Shown: positions 46,656-56,265, counted from the first letter of the stretch. The stretch: 64,000 nt of DNA from Pseudomonadota bacterium (GCA_963204815.1 CAUJHQ010000061.1:1-64000), one strand, 5' to 3'. The notes: a model not told the origin generated them from the sequence alone. Translations and numbers: made by a program.

Positions 46656-46679
46656 CCATACAGTACGCTAGTGAAATAA
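46656..46679. promoter_or_regulatory. operator-like element CCATACAGTACGCTAGTGAAATAA
   Basis: near-identical to 21260-21283; upstream TTGACA at 46623. Confidence 0.6.
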
Positions 46680-46716
46680 CTAGCTCCCACCGCCCGCCCC
46701 GAACCGGAGACAAGCC

Positions 46717-47916
46717 ATGTCGAACATCACCCGCCGCGGCGCTGCCGCGGCCGCCGCCCTCGCGCTTGCCGCGCCGCTTGCGTTCGCGCAGGCTTCCGGC
46801 CCCATCAAGGTCGGCGTGCTGACCATCGACAGCGGCCCGTTCGCCGCCTACGCCAACCTGATCGAGCAGGGCGCCAAGACCGCGGCCGCCATCCTGAACG
46901 CCGAAGGCGGTGCCAACGGCCGCAAGTTCGAGGTCGTCGTCCAGGCCCACAGCGGCACGCCCGCGGCGGCCGTTGCCGCCGCCACGCGCCTGGTGCAGCA
47001 GAGCGGCGTGAGCCTGCTGCTGGGCCAGACGCTCAGCTCGCACTCGCTGGCGCTGGTGCCCAAGCTGGCCGACCTGAACGTCATCTTCATCGACCACTAC
47101 GCCCAGAGCATGGAGCTGATGGGCAAGGGCTGCACGCCGAACTACTTCCGCGTCAACACGCCGGACGGCGTCATCACGAAGGTGATGGAGGATTACGTCA
47201 AGAGCACCGGCGCGAAGACCTGGAACCTGATCTCGCCCGACTACGCCTCCGGCCACAGCTTCAGCAAGTCGTTCCAGGGCCTGGTCGGCTCGATGGGCGG
47301 CAACGTGCAGCAGAACCTGTTCGCACCGATCGGCACTTCCGACTTCGGCACCCACATCTCGCAGCTGTCGAAGCCGGCCGATGCGATCATGGTCACGCTG
47401 TTCATGAGCGACGGCCAGTCCTTCGCCAAGCAGGCCAAGCAGTTCGGCCTGTTCGACAAGTACAAGGTGGTGCTGGGCAACGGCTTCGCCACCGACTTCC
47501 AGCTCGACGCCCACGGCGACAACGTGTTGGGCGTGGTCAACAACCTCAGCTGGACGGCCGACCTGCCGGGCGAGCGCAACGCCAAGTACGTGAAGGAGTT
47601 CGTGCTCGCGACCAAGCGCTTCCCGTTCTACACCGACGCCGACGTGATGGCCGCGCTGGAAGTGTTCCGCGCCGGCGTCGTGAAGGCCGGCTCGACCGAT
47701 GCCGCGAAGGTGCGCAAGGCCCTCGAGGGCCTGAAGATCGACATGATCTTCGGCAAGGGCATCGAGATGCGCGCCGCCGACCACCACCTGATCCGCCAGG
47801 CCGGCATGGCCCAGGTGGTGAAGAGCCCGGGCGGCAAGAACGTCTTCGTGATGAAGGCGGTGAAGTCCGGCCCCGAGATCTACCCGGCGCCGAACCCGGA
47901 GTGCAAGGCCCAGTAA
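46717..47916 (+). CDS. ABC transporter substrate-binding protein
   Basis: 399 aa; Ala-rich signal peptide, FAQASGPIKVGVLTIDSGPFAAYANLIEQGAKTAAAILNAEGG. Confidence 0.92.
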   Translation: MSNITRRGAAAAAALALAAPLAFAQASGPIKVGVLTIDSGPFAAYANLIEQGAKTAAAILNAEGGANGRKFEVVVQAHSGTPAAAVAAATRLVQQSGVSLLLGQTLSSHSLALVPKLADLNVIFIDHYAQSMELMGKGCTPNYFRVNTPDGVITKVMEDYVKSTGAKTWNLISPDYASGHSFSKSFQGLVGSMGGNVQQNLFAPIGTSDFGTHISQLSKPADAIMVTLFMSDGQSFAKQAKQFGLFDKYKVVLGNGFATDFQLDAHGDNVLGVVNNLSWTADLPGERNAKYVKEFVLATKRFPFYTDADVMAALEVFRAGVVKAGSTDAAKVRKALEGLKIDMIFGKGIEMRAADHHLIRQAGMAQVVKSPGGKNVFVMKAVKSGPEIYPAPNPECKAQ

Positions 47917-47942
47917 GCCTGCCGCGCCCGCCCGCGAAACCC

Positions 47943-47965
47943 GGGGCGGCGCGCACCGCCGCCCC
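47943..47965. other. stem-loop between tandem substrate-binding protein genes
   Basis: GGGGCGGC-N7-GCCGCCCC perfect 8-bp stem. Confidence 0.55.
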
Positions 47966-47981
47966 TGCACCCGGAGACCTC

Positions 47982-49181
47982 ATGTCGTACCTCACCCGCC
48001 GCGGCGCCGTCGCGGCCGCCGCCTTCGCCCTCGCCGCGCCGCGCGCGTTCGCGCAGGCGTCCGGCCCCATCAAGGTCGGCCTGCTGACCATCGACAGCGG
48101 CCCCTTCGCCACCTACGCGAACCTGATCGACCAGGGCGCGAAGACGGCGGCGGCGATCCTCAACGCCGACGGCGGCGCCGCCGGCCGCAAGTTCGAGATC
48201 GTCACGCAGGCCCACAACGGCACGCCGGCGGCCGCCGTGGCGGCGGCCACGCGGCTGGTGCAGCAGGGCGGCGTCAGCCTGATCCTCGGCCAGACGCTCA
48301 GCTCGCACTCGCTGGCGCTGGTGCCCAAGCTGACGGACCTGAACGTGCTGTTCATCGACCACTACGCCGAGAGCACCGACCTGATGGGCAAGGGCTGCCA
48401 CCCGAACTACTTCCGGGTCAGCACGCCGCATGCGGTGACGACGAAGCTGATGGAAGACTTCGTCAAGTCCAGCGGCGTCAAGAGCTGGAACCTGATCACG
48501 CCCGACTACGCGTCGGGCCACAGCCTGAGCAAGTCGTTCCAGGCGCTGGTCGGTTCGCTCGGCGGCACGGTGCAGCAGAACCTGTTCGCACCGATCGGCA
48601 CCTCGGACTTCGGCTCCTACATCTCGCAGCTGTCCAAGCCGGCCGACGGCCTGCTCGTCGCGCTGTTCATGAGCGACGGCCAGTCCTTCGCGAAGCAGGC
48701 CAAGCAGTTCGGCCTGTTCGACAAGTTCAAGCTCGTGCTCGGCGCCGGCTTCGCCACCGACTTCCAGCTCGAGGCGCACGGCGACAACGTGCTGGGCGTC
48801 GTCAACTCGCTCAGCTGGACGCCGGAACTGCCGGGCGAGCGCAACGCACGCTACGTCAAGGAATTCGAGCAGATCGCCAAGCGGCGCCCGTTCTACACCG
48901 ACGCCGACATCATGGCCGCGCTCGAGTCCTACCGCGCCGGCGTGGTGAAGGCCGGCTCGACCGACCCCGCGAAGGTGCGCAAGGCGCTGGAAGGCCTGAA
49001 GATCGACATGATCTTCGGCAGCGCCGTCGAGATGCGTGCCGCCGACCACCACCTGATCCGCCAGCACGGCATGGCCCAGGTGGTGAAGGGCGCGGGCGGC
49101 AGGAACGCCTTCGTCATGAAGGCGGTGAAGCCCGGTGCCGAGCTCTACCCGGCACCGAACCCCGAGTGCAAGGTCGCCTGA
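47982..49181 (+). CDS. ABC transporter substrate-binding protein (tandem paralog)
   Basis: 399 aa; FAQASGPIKVGLLTIDSGPFATYANLIDQGAKTAAAILNADGG. Confidence 0.92.
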   Translation: MSYLTRRGAVAAAAFALAAPRAFAQASGPIKVGLLTIDSGPFATYANLIDQGAKTAAAILNADGGAAGRKFEIVTQAHNGTPAAAVAAATRLVQQGGVSLILGQTLSSHSLALVPKLTDLNVLFIDHYAESTDLMGKGCHPNYFRVSTPHAVTTKLMEDFVKSSGVKSWNLITPDYASGHSLSKSFQALVGSLGGTVQQNLFAPIGTSDFGSYISQLSKPADGLLVALFMSDGQSFAKQAKQFGLFDKFKLVLGAGFATDFQLEAHGDNVLGVVNSLSWTPELPGERNARYVKEFEQIAKRRPFYTDADIMAALESYRAGVVKAGSTDPAKVRKALEGLKIDMIFGSAVEMRAADHHLIRQHGMAQVVKGAGGRNAFVMKAVKPGAELYPAPNPECKVA

Positions 49182-49206
49182 CCCGCAACGCCAAGGAAAC
49201 CGCAGC

Positions 49207-50079
49207 GTGGACTTCGCGCAACTCTTCAGCGTCGCACAGCTGGCCAACGCTCTCGCGCTGGCCAGCCTGCTGACCATCCTGGCCAGCGGCCTGGCCCTGA
49301 TCTTCGGCCTTCGCGACGTGATGAACTTCGGTCACGGCGCGCTGTACATGCTGGGGGCCTACCTCGGCTACAGCGTCGGCCAGCAGTTCAGCTTCTGGGC
49401 CGCGCTGGTCATCGTGCCGCTGATCCTGGCCGGCGTGGGCGTGGCCTTCGAGCTCGCCGTGCTGCGGCCGCTGCAGAAGCGCTCGCACATGGACGTGGCA
49501 CTCGTCACCTTCGGCCTCGCGCTGATCATCGGCCCGATGGTGCACAAGATCTGGGGCACCGCGCCGCTGTCGGTGGAGCCGCCGGCGGTGCTGGCCGGCT
49601 CGGTCAGCGTGCTGGGCACGATGTACCCGGTGTACCGGCTGTTCCTCATCGGCATCGGCTTCGGCACCTGCCTGGCGCTGGCCGGCTGGCTGAAGTACAC
49701 GCGGGTGGGCATGCACACGCGGGCGGTCAGCCAGCAGCCGCACGTGGCGCGCATGATGGGCGTCAACACCGACCGGCTTAGCCTGCTCGTCGTCTGCATG
49801 GGCACCGGCTTCGCCGGGCTGGCCGGGGTGCTGGCCGGTCCCTACCTCTCGGTCGACCCCGGCATGGGCGCGACCATCCTCATCAGCTGCCTGATCGTCG
49901 TCGTGATCGGGGGGCTGGGCAGCATCGGCGGCGCCATCGCGGCGGCGTTCGTCTACGGCTTCATCCAGGTCATCGGCACGGTGCTGTTCCCGTCGCTGGC
50001 GGTGCTGGCGCCGTACCTGCTGCTGTTCTTCGTGCTGCTGTGGCGACCGCAGGGCTTCGGCCGCGGCCGGGTGTCGTGA
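49207..50079 (+). CDS. livH: branched-chain-type ABC permease
   Basis: ALASLLTILASGLALIFGLRDVMNFGHGALYMLGAYLGY; GTG start. Confidence 0.92.
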   Translation: MDFAQLFSVAQLANALALASLLTILASGLALIFGLRDVMNFGHGALYMLGAYLGYSVGQQFSFWAALVIVPLILAGVGVAFELAVLRPLQKRSHMDVALVTFGLALIIGPMVHKIWGTAPLSVEPPAVLAGSVSVLGTMYPVYRLFLIGIGFGTCLALAGWLKYTRVGMHTRAVSQQPHVARMMGVNTDRLSLLVVCMGTGFAGLAGVLAGPYLSVDPGMGATILISCLIVVVIGGLGSIGGAIAAAFVYGFIQVIGTVLFPSLAVLAPYLLLFFVLLWRPQGFGRGRVS

Positions 50080-51101
50080 TGAGTGCTGTACAAGGTTCCC
50101 TCCCGTCCGCCGCGTCCGCCAGCACCGGCCGCGCGCCGTGGCTGCGGCCGGCACTGCTGGCCGGGCTGGTGGTGGCGGTGGCCGGCATCTTCCTGCCGGC
50201 GCTGTTCACCAACACCTACTACCTGGGCATGCTGATCAACGGCATGGTGCTCGGCGTGGCCGCGGTGGGCATCGGCTTCCTGATGTACCAGTGCGGGCTC
50301 GTGATGTTCGGCGTCGCCGCCTTCATCGGCCTGCCGGCCTACCTGGTGGGCATCGGGTCGGCGCAGTTCGGCCTCGGGCTCGGCGCCGCGGTGCTGTTCG
50401 CGCTGGCCGGCAGCACGCTGTTCGCGGCGCTGGTGGGCTTGCTCGTCGTGCGCGCGCGGCCGCTGCCGTTCACGATGCTGACGCTGGCGCTGGCGCAGAT
50501 GCTCAAGCAGGTGACGATGCTGCAGTCGATGCGCCCGCTGACCGGCGGCGACGACGGCCTCACGATGACCTTCAACGGCAGCTTCCTCGGCCTCACGCAG
50601 GCCGAGCTGGGCAAGGCGGCGAGCTTCTGGCCGCTGGCCTGGCTGTCGCTGTGCGCGGTGGTGCTGGTGGTGTGGCTGGTGTCGAGCTCGCGCTTCGGCC
50701 AGGTGCTGCGCGCCACGCAGGCCAACGAGGAGCGCATGCGCTTCTCCGGCTTCAACACCTACTGGCCGCGTGTCGCTGCGTTCACGCTGGCGTCCCTGCT
50801 GGTGTCGGTGTCGGGCGTGCTGACGGCGCTGAACAGCGCCTTCGCATCGCCCGAGCTGCTCGACTTCGCGACCGGCGGCCACGCCCTGGTGGCGATGCTC
50901 GTCGGCGGCGCCGCCAACGTGCTGGGGCCGCTGCTCGGCGCGCTGCTCTACACCTGGGGCCAGAGCGCGTTCGGCGCCACCGGCTACCTGGAGCTGCTGA
51001 CCGGCGTGGCGGTCGTCTTCATGATCTGCGCGTTCCCGAAGGGCGCGATGGGCTTCGTGCTGCAGCTGTTCGGCCTGCTGCGCGGCCGCGGGAGGAAGTA
51101 G
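50079..51101 (+). CDS. livM: branched-chain-type ABC permease
   Basis: TNTYYLGMLINGMVLGVAAVGIGFLMYQCGLVMFGVAAFIGLPAYLVG. Confidence 0.92.
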   Translation: MSAVQGSLPSAASASTGRAPWLRPALLAGLVVAVAGIFLPALFTNTYYLGMLINGMVLGVAAVGIGFLMYQCGLVMFGVAAFIGLPAYLVGIGSAQFGLGLGAAVLFALAGSTLFAALVGLLVVRARPLPFTMLTLALAQMLKQVTMLQSMRPLTGGDDGLTMTFNGSFLGLTQAELGKAASFWPLAWLSLCAVVLVVWLVSSSRFGQVLRATQANEERMRFSGFNTYWPRVAAFTLASLLVSVSGVLTALNSAFASPELLDFATGGHALVAMLVGGAANVLGPLLGALLYTWGQSAFGATGYLELLTGVAVVFMICAFPKGAMGFVLQLFGLLRGRGRK

Positions 51102-51803
51102 ATGTTGCGCGTCGAGAACCTGACGGTGGCGTACGGCAGCGTGCAGGCGCTGAGCGACGTCACGCTGGAAGTGTCGTCGCGCGGCGTGCTGCACGGCATC
51201 ATCGGCCCGAACGGTGCCGGCAAGTCGACGCTGATGGACGCCATCACCGGCCGCCGCAAGCCCACGCAGGGGCGCGTGCTGGTCGACGGCGAGGACATCA
51301 CCGCGCGGCCGGTCGAATGGCGGCGCCGCCACAAGGGCATGTCGCGCTCGTTCCAGCGCACCAGCATCTTTCCGGGCCTCACGGTGCGCGAACAGCTCGA
51401 GCTGGTGGCCTCTCAGCTCGGCGAGCCGGGGCTCGACGAGATCGTCGACGCCTTCGAGCTGCGCCCCTCGCTCGACCTGCCGGCCGACAGCATCGCCTAC
51501 GGCGACCAGCGCCGCGTCGACATCGCGCTGGCGATGATCGGCAAGCCCTCGCTGATGCTGCTGGACGAGCCGGCGGCGGGCCTGTCCACCACCGAGACGA
51601 TCTCGCTCTTCGAGCACCTGGTCGCGCTGGTGCGCCACCGTGGCGTGACGGCGCTCGTCGTCGAGCACGACGTGGATGCGGTGTTCCGGTTCTGCGACGA
51701 GGTGTCGGCGCTGGACCTCGGCCGCCTGCTCGTCACCGGCACGCCGGCGGCGGTGCGGTCCGATGCCCGCGTCATCACCGCCTACCTGGGAACGGCCGCA
51801 TGA
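51102..51803 (+). CDS. livG: branched-chain-type ABC ATP-binding protein
   Basis: GPNGAGKSTLMDAITG, IAYGDQRRVDIALAMIGKPSLMLLDEPAAGLS. Confidence 0.93.
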   Translation: MLRVENLTVAYGSVQALSDVTLEVSSRGVLHGIIGPNGAGKSTLMDAITGRRKPTQGRVLVDGEDITARPVEWRRRHKGMSRSFQRTSIFPGLTVREQLELVASQLGEPGLDEIVDAFELRPSLDLPADSIAYGDQRRVDIALAMIGKPSLMLLDEPAAGLSTTETISLFEHLVALVRHRGVTALVVEHDVDAVFRFCDEVSALDLGRLLVTGTPAAVRSDARVITAYLGTAA

Positions 51804-52495
51804 GCTTCCTCCAGATCCGCGGCCTGACGGCCGGTTACGGCAAGTCGGTCGTCCTGCGCGGCATCGACATCGAGGTCGACGAGGGCGAGTCCGTCGCCGT
51901 CGTCGGCAAGAACGGCGCCGGCAAGTCGACGCTGCTGAACTCCTTCTTCGGCGGCACCGCCATCCGCGGCGGCAGCATCGTGCTGGGCGGCGTGGCGATC
52001 GAGAAGCTGCCGGCCTACATCGCGCCCAAGCACGGCGCCACGATCTCGCCGCAGGGGCGCCTGATCCTGCCGCACCTCACGGTGCAGGAGAACCTGCTGC
52101 TCGGTGCCGCCTCGGCGCGCAAGGGGCAGTGGACGCTGGAGCGCATCTACGAGCTGTTCCCCATCCTGCAGGAGCGGCGCCACAAGATGGGCACTGCGCT
52201 CAGCGGCGGCCAGCAGCAGATGCTGGCGGTGGGCCGCGCGCTGATGGGCAACCCGCGCGTGCTGCTGCTCGACGAGCCTTCGGAAGGCCTGTCGCCGCTG
52301 CTCGTCGACGGCCTGGCCGACATCTTCAACAAGATCCGCGAAGCCGGCACCGGCGTGCTCATCGTCGAGCAGCACCTGAGCCTGGTGCGGCGCGTGTCGC
52401 AGCGCTTCGTCGTCATGTCCAAGGGCGAGATCATCGACCGCGGCCTCACGGCCGACATCGACACGCCCAAGCACCAGGCCGCACTGGCCTTCTGA
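51800..52495 (+). CDS. livF: branched-chain-type ABC ATP-binding protein
   Basis: GKNGAGKSTLLNSFFGG, LSGGQQQMLAVGRALMGNPRVLLLDEPSEGLSP. Confidence 0.93.
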   Translation: MSFLQIRGLTAGYGKSVVLRGIDIEVDEGESVAVVGKNGAGKSTLLNSFFGGTAIRGGSIVLGGVAIEKLPAYIAPKHGATISPQGRLILPHLTVQENLLLGAASARKGQWTLERIYELFPILQERRHKMGTALSGGQQQMLAVGRALMGNPRVLLLDEPSEGLSPLLVDGLADIFNKIREAGTGVLIVEQHLSLVRRVSQRFVVMSKGEIIDRGLTADIDTPKHQAALAF

Positions 52496-52505
52496 GCACG
52501 GCCCG

Positions 52506-52532
52506 GGGCGCCGGCATGGCGCCCTTTCATTT
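52506..52532 (+). terminator. intrinsic terminator candidate
   Basis: GGGCGCC-GGCAT-GGCGCCC followed by TTTCATTT. Confidence 0.65.
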
Positions 52533-52542
52533 CCACCGCCAT

Positions 52543-52552
52543 TGCAATTGCA
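52543..52552. promoter_or_regulatory. perfect palindrome TGCAATTGCA upstream of Rieske gene
   Basis: 10-bp palindrome, locally AT-rich, 25 bp upstream of ATG. Confidence 0.35.
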
Positions 52553-52577
52553 CAACCCCCAGCCGGAGACCACCGCC

Positions 52578-53888
52578 ATGAACGCCAAGGCAGCACTGCA
52601 GAAGGACAACGACGATCTCACGCGCGTCGGCCCCGACACCGTGATGGGCACGCTGATGCGCCGCTACTGGCTGCCGGCCATGCTGTCGAGCGAGCTGGAA
52701 GCCGGCGGCGACCCGGTGCGCCTGCTGCTGCTGGGCGAGAAGCTCGTCGCCTGGCGCAGCCCGCAAGGCGCGGTGGGCGTCATGGACCACCGCTGCGCGC
52801 ACCGCAACGCGTCGCTCTTCTTCGGCCGCAACGAGGAAGGCGGCCTGCGCTGCATCTACCACGGCTGGCAGTTCAACACCGCCGGGCGCTGCGTCGACGT
52901 GCCCAACATCGCCAAGGGCGACGACTTCAAGACCCGCGTGAAGACGACGGCGTACCAGGCCTTCGAGCGCCACGGCATCGTCTGGGTCTACATGGGCGAC
53001 CCGGCGGCGGCGCCGCCGGTGCCGAAGATCGAGGTCATGGACGCCGAGGAAGGCGACCTCGAGATCGAGTTCGCGCTGCGCGAGTGCAACTGGATGCAGG
53101 CACTGGAGGGCGACATCGACACCTCGCACCTCGGCTTCCTGCACGTGGGCAACATCGAGCCCGACGACCTGCTGCCCGACGACCCGATGCGCTACGTGGT
53201 GGCCCAGCGCGCCCCCGAGCTCGAGGTGGCCGACGCGCCCTGGGGCACCACCTACTGCGCCACCAAGCGCACGCCCACCGGCGGCCGCTACCTGCGCTAC
53301 GCGAACTTCATGTTCCCCTGCTGGACGCAGGCGCCGCAGGGCCAGTTCGAGAACAACCTGTTCTCGCGCGCCTGGGTGCCGATGGACGACACCCACACGA
53401 TGTCGATCACGCTGCTCTGGAAGCAGCGCGGCAACCTGTTCCGCACGATGGCCAACGGCGAGCCGCTGCCGGGCGTCGCGCCGCTCGCGCTGCTGCCCAA
53501 CACGACCGACTGGCTGGGCCGCTTCCGCTGCGTGCAGAACCCGCGCAACGACTACCTGATCGACCGCGACGCGCAGCGCAGCAACCGCATCTACAGCGGC
53601 ATCGAGAACATCGGCATGCAGGACCAGGCGGTCACGGAGTCGATGGGCCCGATCACCGACCGCACGCGCGAGCAGCTCGCGCCCAGCGACCTGATGATCG
53701 CGCGCACGCGGCGCCGGCTGCTGAAGGCGGCACGCGCGCTCGCCGCCGACGGCACGCAGCCGCCGGGCGTGGACGACCCCTTCGTCTACCGCAAGGCGCG
53801 CAGCGGCGACATGCTGGTCGAAGGCGACGCCGGCTGGCAGGAGACCTACGCCGAGAAGATCCGCGAAGCGGTGCGGCTGGGCGAATGA
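52578..53888 (+). CDS. Rieske non-heme iron aromatic ring-hydroxylating oxygenase, alpha subunit
   Basis: CAHRNASLFFGRNEEGGLRCIYHGW (CxH...CxxH) and EGDIDTSHLGFLH mononuclear iron site. Confidence 0.93.
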   Translation: MNAKAALQKDNDDLTRVGPDTVMGTLMRRYWLPAMLSSELEAGGDPVRLLLLGEKLVAWRSPQGAVGVMDHRCAHRNASLFFGRNEEGGLRCIYHGWQFNTAGRCVDVPNIAKGDDFKTRVKTTAYQAFERHGIVWVYMGDPAAAPPVPKIEVMDAEEGDLEIEFALRECNWMQALEGDIDTSHLGFLHVGNIEPDDLLPDDPMRYVVAQRAPELEVADAPWGTTYCATKRTPTGGRYLRYANFMFPCWTQAPQGQFENNLFSRAWVPMDDTHTMSITLLWKQRGNLFRTMANGEPLPGVAPLALLPNTTDWLGRFRCVQNPRNDYLIDRDAQRSNRIYSGIENIGMQDQAVTESMGPITDRTREQLAPSDLMIARTRRRLLKAARALAADGTQPPGVDDPFVYRKARSGDMLVEGDAGWQETYAEKIREAVRLGE

Positions 53889-54679
53889 CCGCCGGCACCT
53901 TCGAAGGCCGCGTCGTCGCCATCACCGGCGCGGCGCGCGGCATCGGCGAGGCACTCGGCCGTGCCTTCCTGGCGCGCGGCGCGTCGCTCGTCGCACTCGA
54001 CCGACGCTGGGACGACGGCGACCTCTGGGCGCGCACGCTGCGCGACGCCGGCGCGCTGGTGCTCGACGCCGACATCACCGACGACGCCGCGCTCGACGCC
54101 GCGCTGGCCGCGACGCTGGCGCGCTTCGGCCGCGTCGACGTGCTCGTCAACAACGCCGCCATGCGCCAGCGCGATCTCTACCCGGTGGCCGGTGCCTGCG
54201 CCGTGCTCGACACCGAGGACGCGCACTGGGAGCGCATGTTCGCCGTCAACGTGGTGGGCACGCTGAAGGTGACGCGGCGGTTCATCCGGCCGATGCTGGC
54301 GCAGCGCGCCGGCAGCGTGATCCTGGTCAGCGCCAACGGCAGCCTCACGCACGCCGCCGGGCCCGGCGTGGCCACCGGCAACCACCCCGGGCTGCTGAAC
54401 CAGCCCTACGACGCCACCAAGGCCGCGCTCACGAGCCTGGGCTTCTACCTGGCCGAAGAGGTGAAGCCTTCGAACGTGGCCGTCAACACCATCTTCCCAG
54501 GCCCCACGCGCACCACCGGCAGCGACGATCTCGTGCCCGGCCGCGAGGCGCTGGGCCTGAAGATGGAACTGCTGCCGCCCGCGCACGTGGTGCCGCTGTG
54601 CCTGCAGCTCGCGCGTGCCGACGCCGCGAGCAGTGGACGCGCCTACGATGTGGTGCCCTGGAACGCCGCCCATGCCTGA
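53885..54679 (+). CDS. SDR family oxidoreductase
   Basis: AITGAARGIGEALGRAFLARGASLVALDR, VNNAAMRQRDL, PYDATKAALTSLGFYLAEEV. Confidence 0.9.
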   Translation: MTAGTFEGRVVAITGAARGIGEALGRAFLARGASLVALDRRWDDGDLWARTLRDAGALVLDADITDDAALDAALAATLARFGRVDVLVNNAAMRQRDLYPVAGACAVLDTEDAHWERMFAVNVVGTLKVTRRFIRPMLAQRAGSVILVSANGSLTHAAGPGVATGNHPGLLNQPYDATKAALTSLGFYLAEEVKPSNVAVNTIFPGPTRTTGSDDLVPGREALGLKMELLPPAHVVPLCLQLARADAASSGRAYDVVPWNAAHA

Positions 54680-55088
54680 CACCCCGAATGCCGTCACCCC
54701 GCTCGGCCTGCCCGAGATGGACGCCGCGCACGCCGAGTTCGAGGCCTGCGCCGCCGCGCTGCGCAGCGCGGCGCCCGGCGCTCACCGCGGCGCGCTGCAG
54801 GCGCTGGCCGCGCACTGCCGCGCCCACTTCGACGCCGAGCGGCAGCTGATGGAAAGCACCGGCTGCCCGGCCGCCGACTGCCACGTCGACGAGCACGAGG
54901 CGGTGATGAAGTCGCTGCACGAGGTGCTGGCGATGGACGATGCCGAAGCCGCGCCGGTGGTGGCGCGGCTGATCGTCGCGCTCGACGACTGGTTTCCGGC
55001 GCATGTCGACCACCTGGACTCGGCGGTCGCGCACTGGGTGACGAAGCAGCGCCACGGCGGCGTGCCGCTGGTGCTGCGCCGGCCATGA
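54672..55088 (+). CDS. hemerythrin-like protein
   Basis: AHCRAHFDAERQLMESTGCPAADCHVDEHEAVMKSLHEV...FPAHVDHLD. Confidence 0.85.
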   Translation: MPDTPNAVTPLGLPEMDAAHAEFEACAAALRSAAPGAHRGALQALAAHCRAHFDAERQLMESTGCPAADCHVDEHEAVMKSLHEVLAMDDAEAAPVVARLIVALDDWFPAHVDHLDSAVAHWVTKQRHGGVPLVLRRP

Positions 55089-55564
55089 AGCGCGACGACG
55101 CGCGCGCCTTCGACCCCACGGTCTCGGTGGCGGCGCTGCTGAACACGCTGAACAACCGGCTGTCGTCGGGCGCGTCGGACCTGTACCTGCGCCACTTCGG
55201 CGTCGGCATCAACGAGTGGCGCATCCTCACCGTGCTGTGCAGCACGTCGGGCTGCACGGCGGCGTACATCGCCGCGCGCGCGGCGATCCACCTCACGGTC
55301 ATCAGCCGCGGGCTGCGCAGCCTGCAGGGCAAGGGCCTGGTCGACATCGACCGCAGCGCCTGGCAGCGCCTGGCCATGCCCACCGCCGAAGGGCGCGCGC
55401 TGCACGACCGCATCGCCGCCGTCGCGCTGGCGCGCGAGCATTGCCTGCTGCAGGGACTGTCGCCCGCCGAGGTGGACTCGCTGCGCGGCCTGCTCGGCCG
55501 CCTCACCGCCAACGTGGCGGCGGTGGACGCCTACGCGCCCGAAGGCGGGGCCGCCTCGTCGTAG
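55085..55564 (+). CDS. MarR family transcriptional regulator
   Basis: GVGINEWRILTVLCSTSGCTAAYIAARAAIHLTVISRGLRSLQGKGLVDIDRSAWQRL. Confidence 0.85.
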   Translation: MKRDDARAFDPTVSVAALLNTLNNRLSSGASDLYLRHFGVGINEWRILTVLCSTSGCTAAYIAARAAIHLTVISRGLRSLQGKGLVDIDRSAWQRLAMPTAEGRALHDRIAAVALAREHCLLQGLSPAEVDSLRGLLGRLTANVAAVDAYAPEGGAASS

Positions 55565-56265
55565 CCGGGCTGGCCGGGCAGCAGCACGCCGGCCAGGCGG
55601 CCCTGCGCATCGACCTTCACGCGTGGGTGCAGCGGCGGCAGGTGGCGGCGCGACGCGGCCTCGGCCAGCAGCGCGCCGGCGCTGCCGTACGGCACCAGCG
55701 ATTCCACCGTGCGCACGGTCGCGAATTCCATCTGGAAGCCGCCGCCGGCATGGTCGGCCAGTGCCGCCGGCGGGTGCACCCAGGCCAGCGTGGTGGTCTC
55801 GCCTTCGTCGACCTTCGGCACCTGGTCGGGCGGGCAGGGGGCGACGAAGAACAGCGTGTCGAAGCGCTTGGGCAGGCCGAAGGGCGTGACCCAGTGGCTC
55901 CAGGGCTGCAGCACGCTGGTGGCGTACAGCGGCGGCGCCGCGACGTCGGCGCCCAGGCGCAGGTTGCACTCTTCCTCGCATTCGCGCAGCGCGGCCACGG
56001 CGTAGGCGAGCGCGAGCGCGCCGACCCCGGTGACGGCGCCGATGCGGCGTTGCAGCGCGTCGGCGCTCTCGTCGGTGGGCACGGTGGCGTCGGCGGCGTC
56101 GACCGCGCCGCCCGGAAACACATAGGCGCCGGGCATGAAGCTGGCGTTCGGCGAACGCTTCACCATCAGCACTTCGAGGCCGGCGGCGCCGTCGCGCACG
56201 ACGAGCGTGGTGGACGCCGCACGCGGCACGACGGCCGCAGCCGCCACGGGGTCGAGGATCTTCAT
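55531..56265 (-). CDS. NUDIX hydrolase (NUDT19-like)
   Basis: GAYVFPGGAVDAADA...AVAALRECEEECNLRLG degenerate Nudix box with insertion. Confidence 0.85.
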   Translation of the reverse strand: MKILDPVAAAAVVPRAASTTLVVRDGAAGLEVLMVKRSPNASFMPGAYVFPGGAVDAADATVPTDESADALQRRIGAVTGVGALALAYAVAALRECEEECNLRLGADVAAPPLYATSVLQPWSHWVTPFGLPKRFDTLFFVAPCPPDQVPKVDEGETTTLAWVHPPAALADHAGGGFQMEFATVRTVESLVPYGSAGALLAEAASRRHLPPLHPRVKVDAQGRLAGVLLPGQPGYDEAAPPSGA

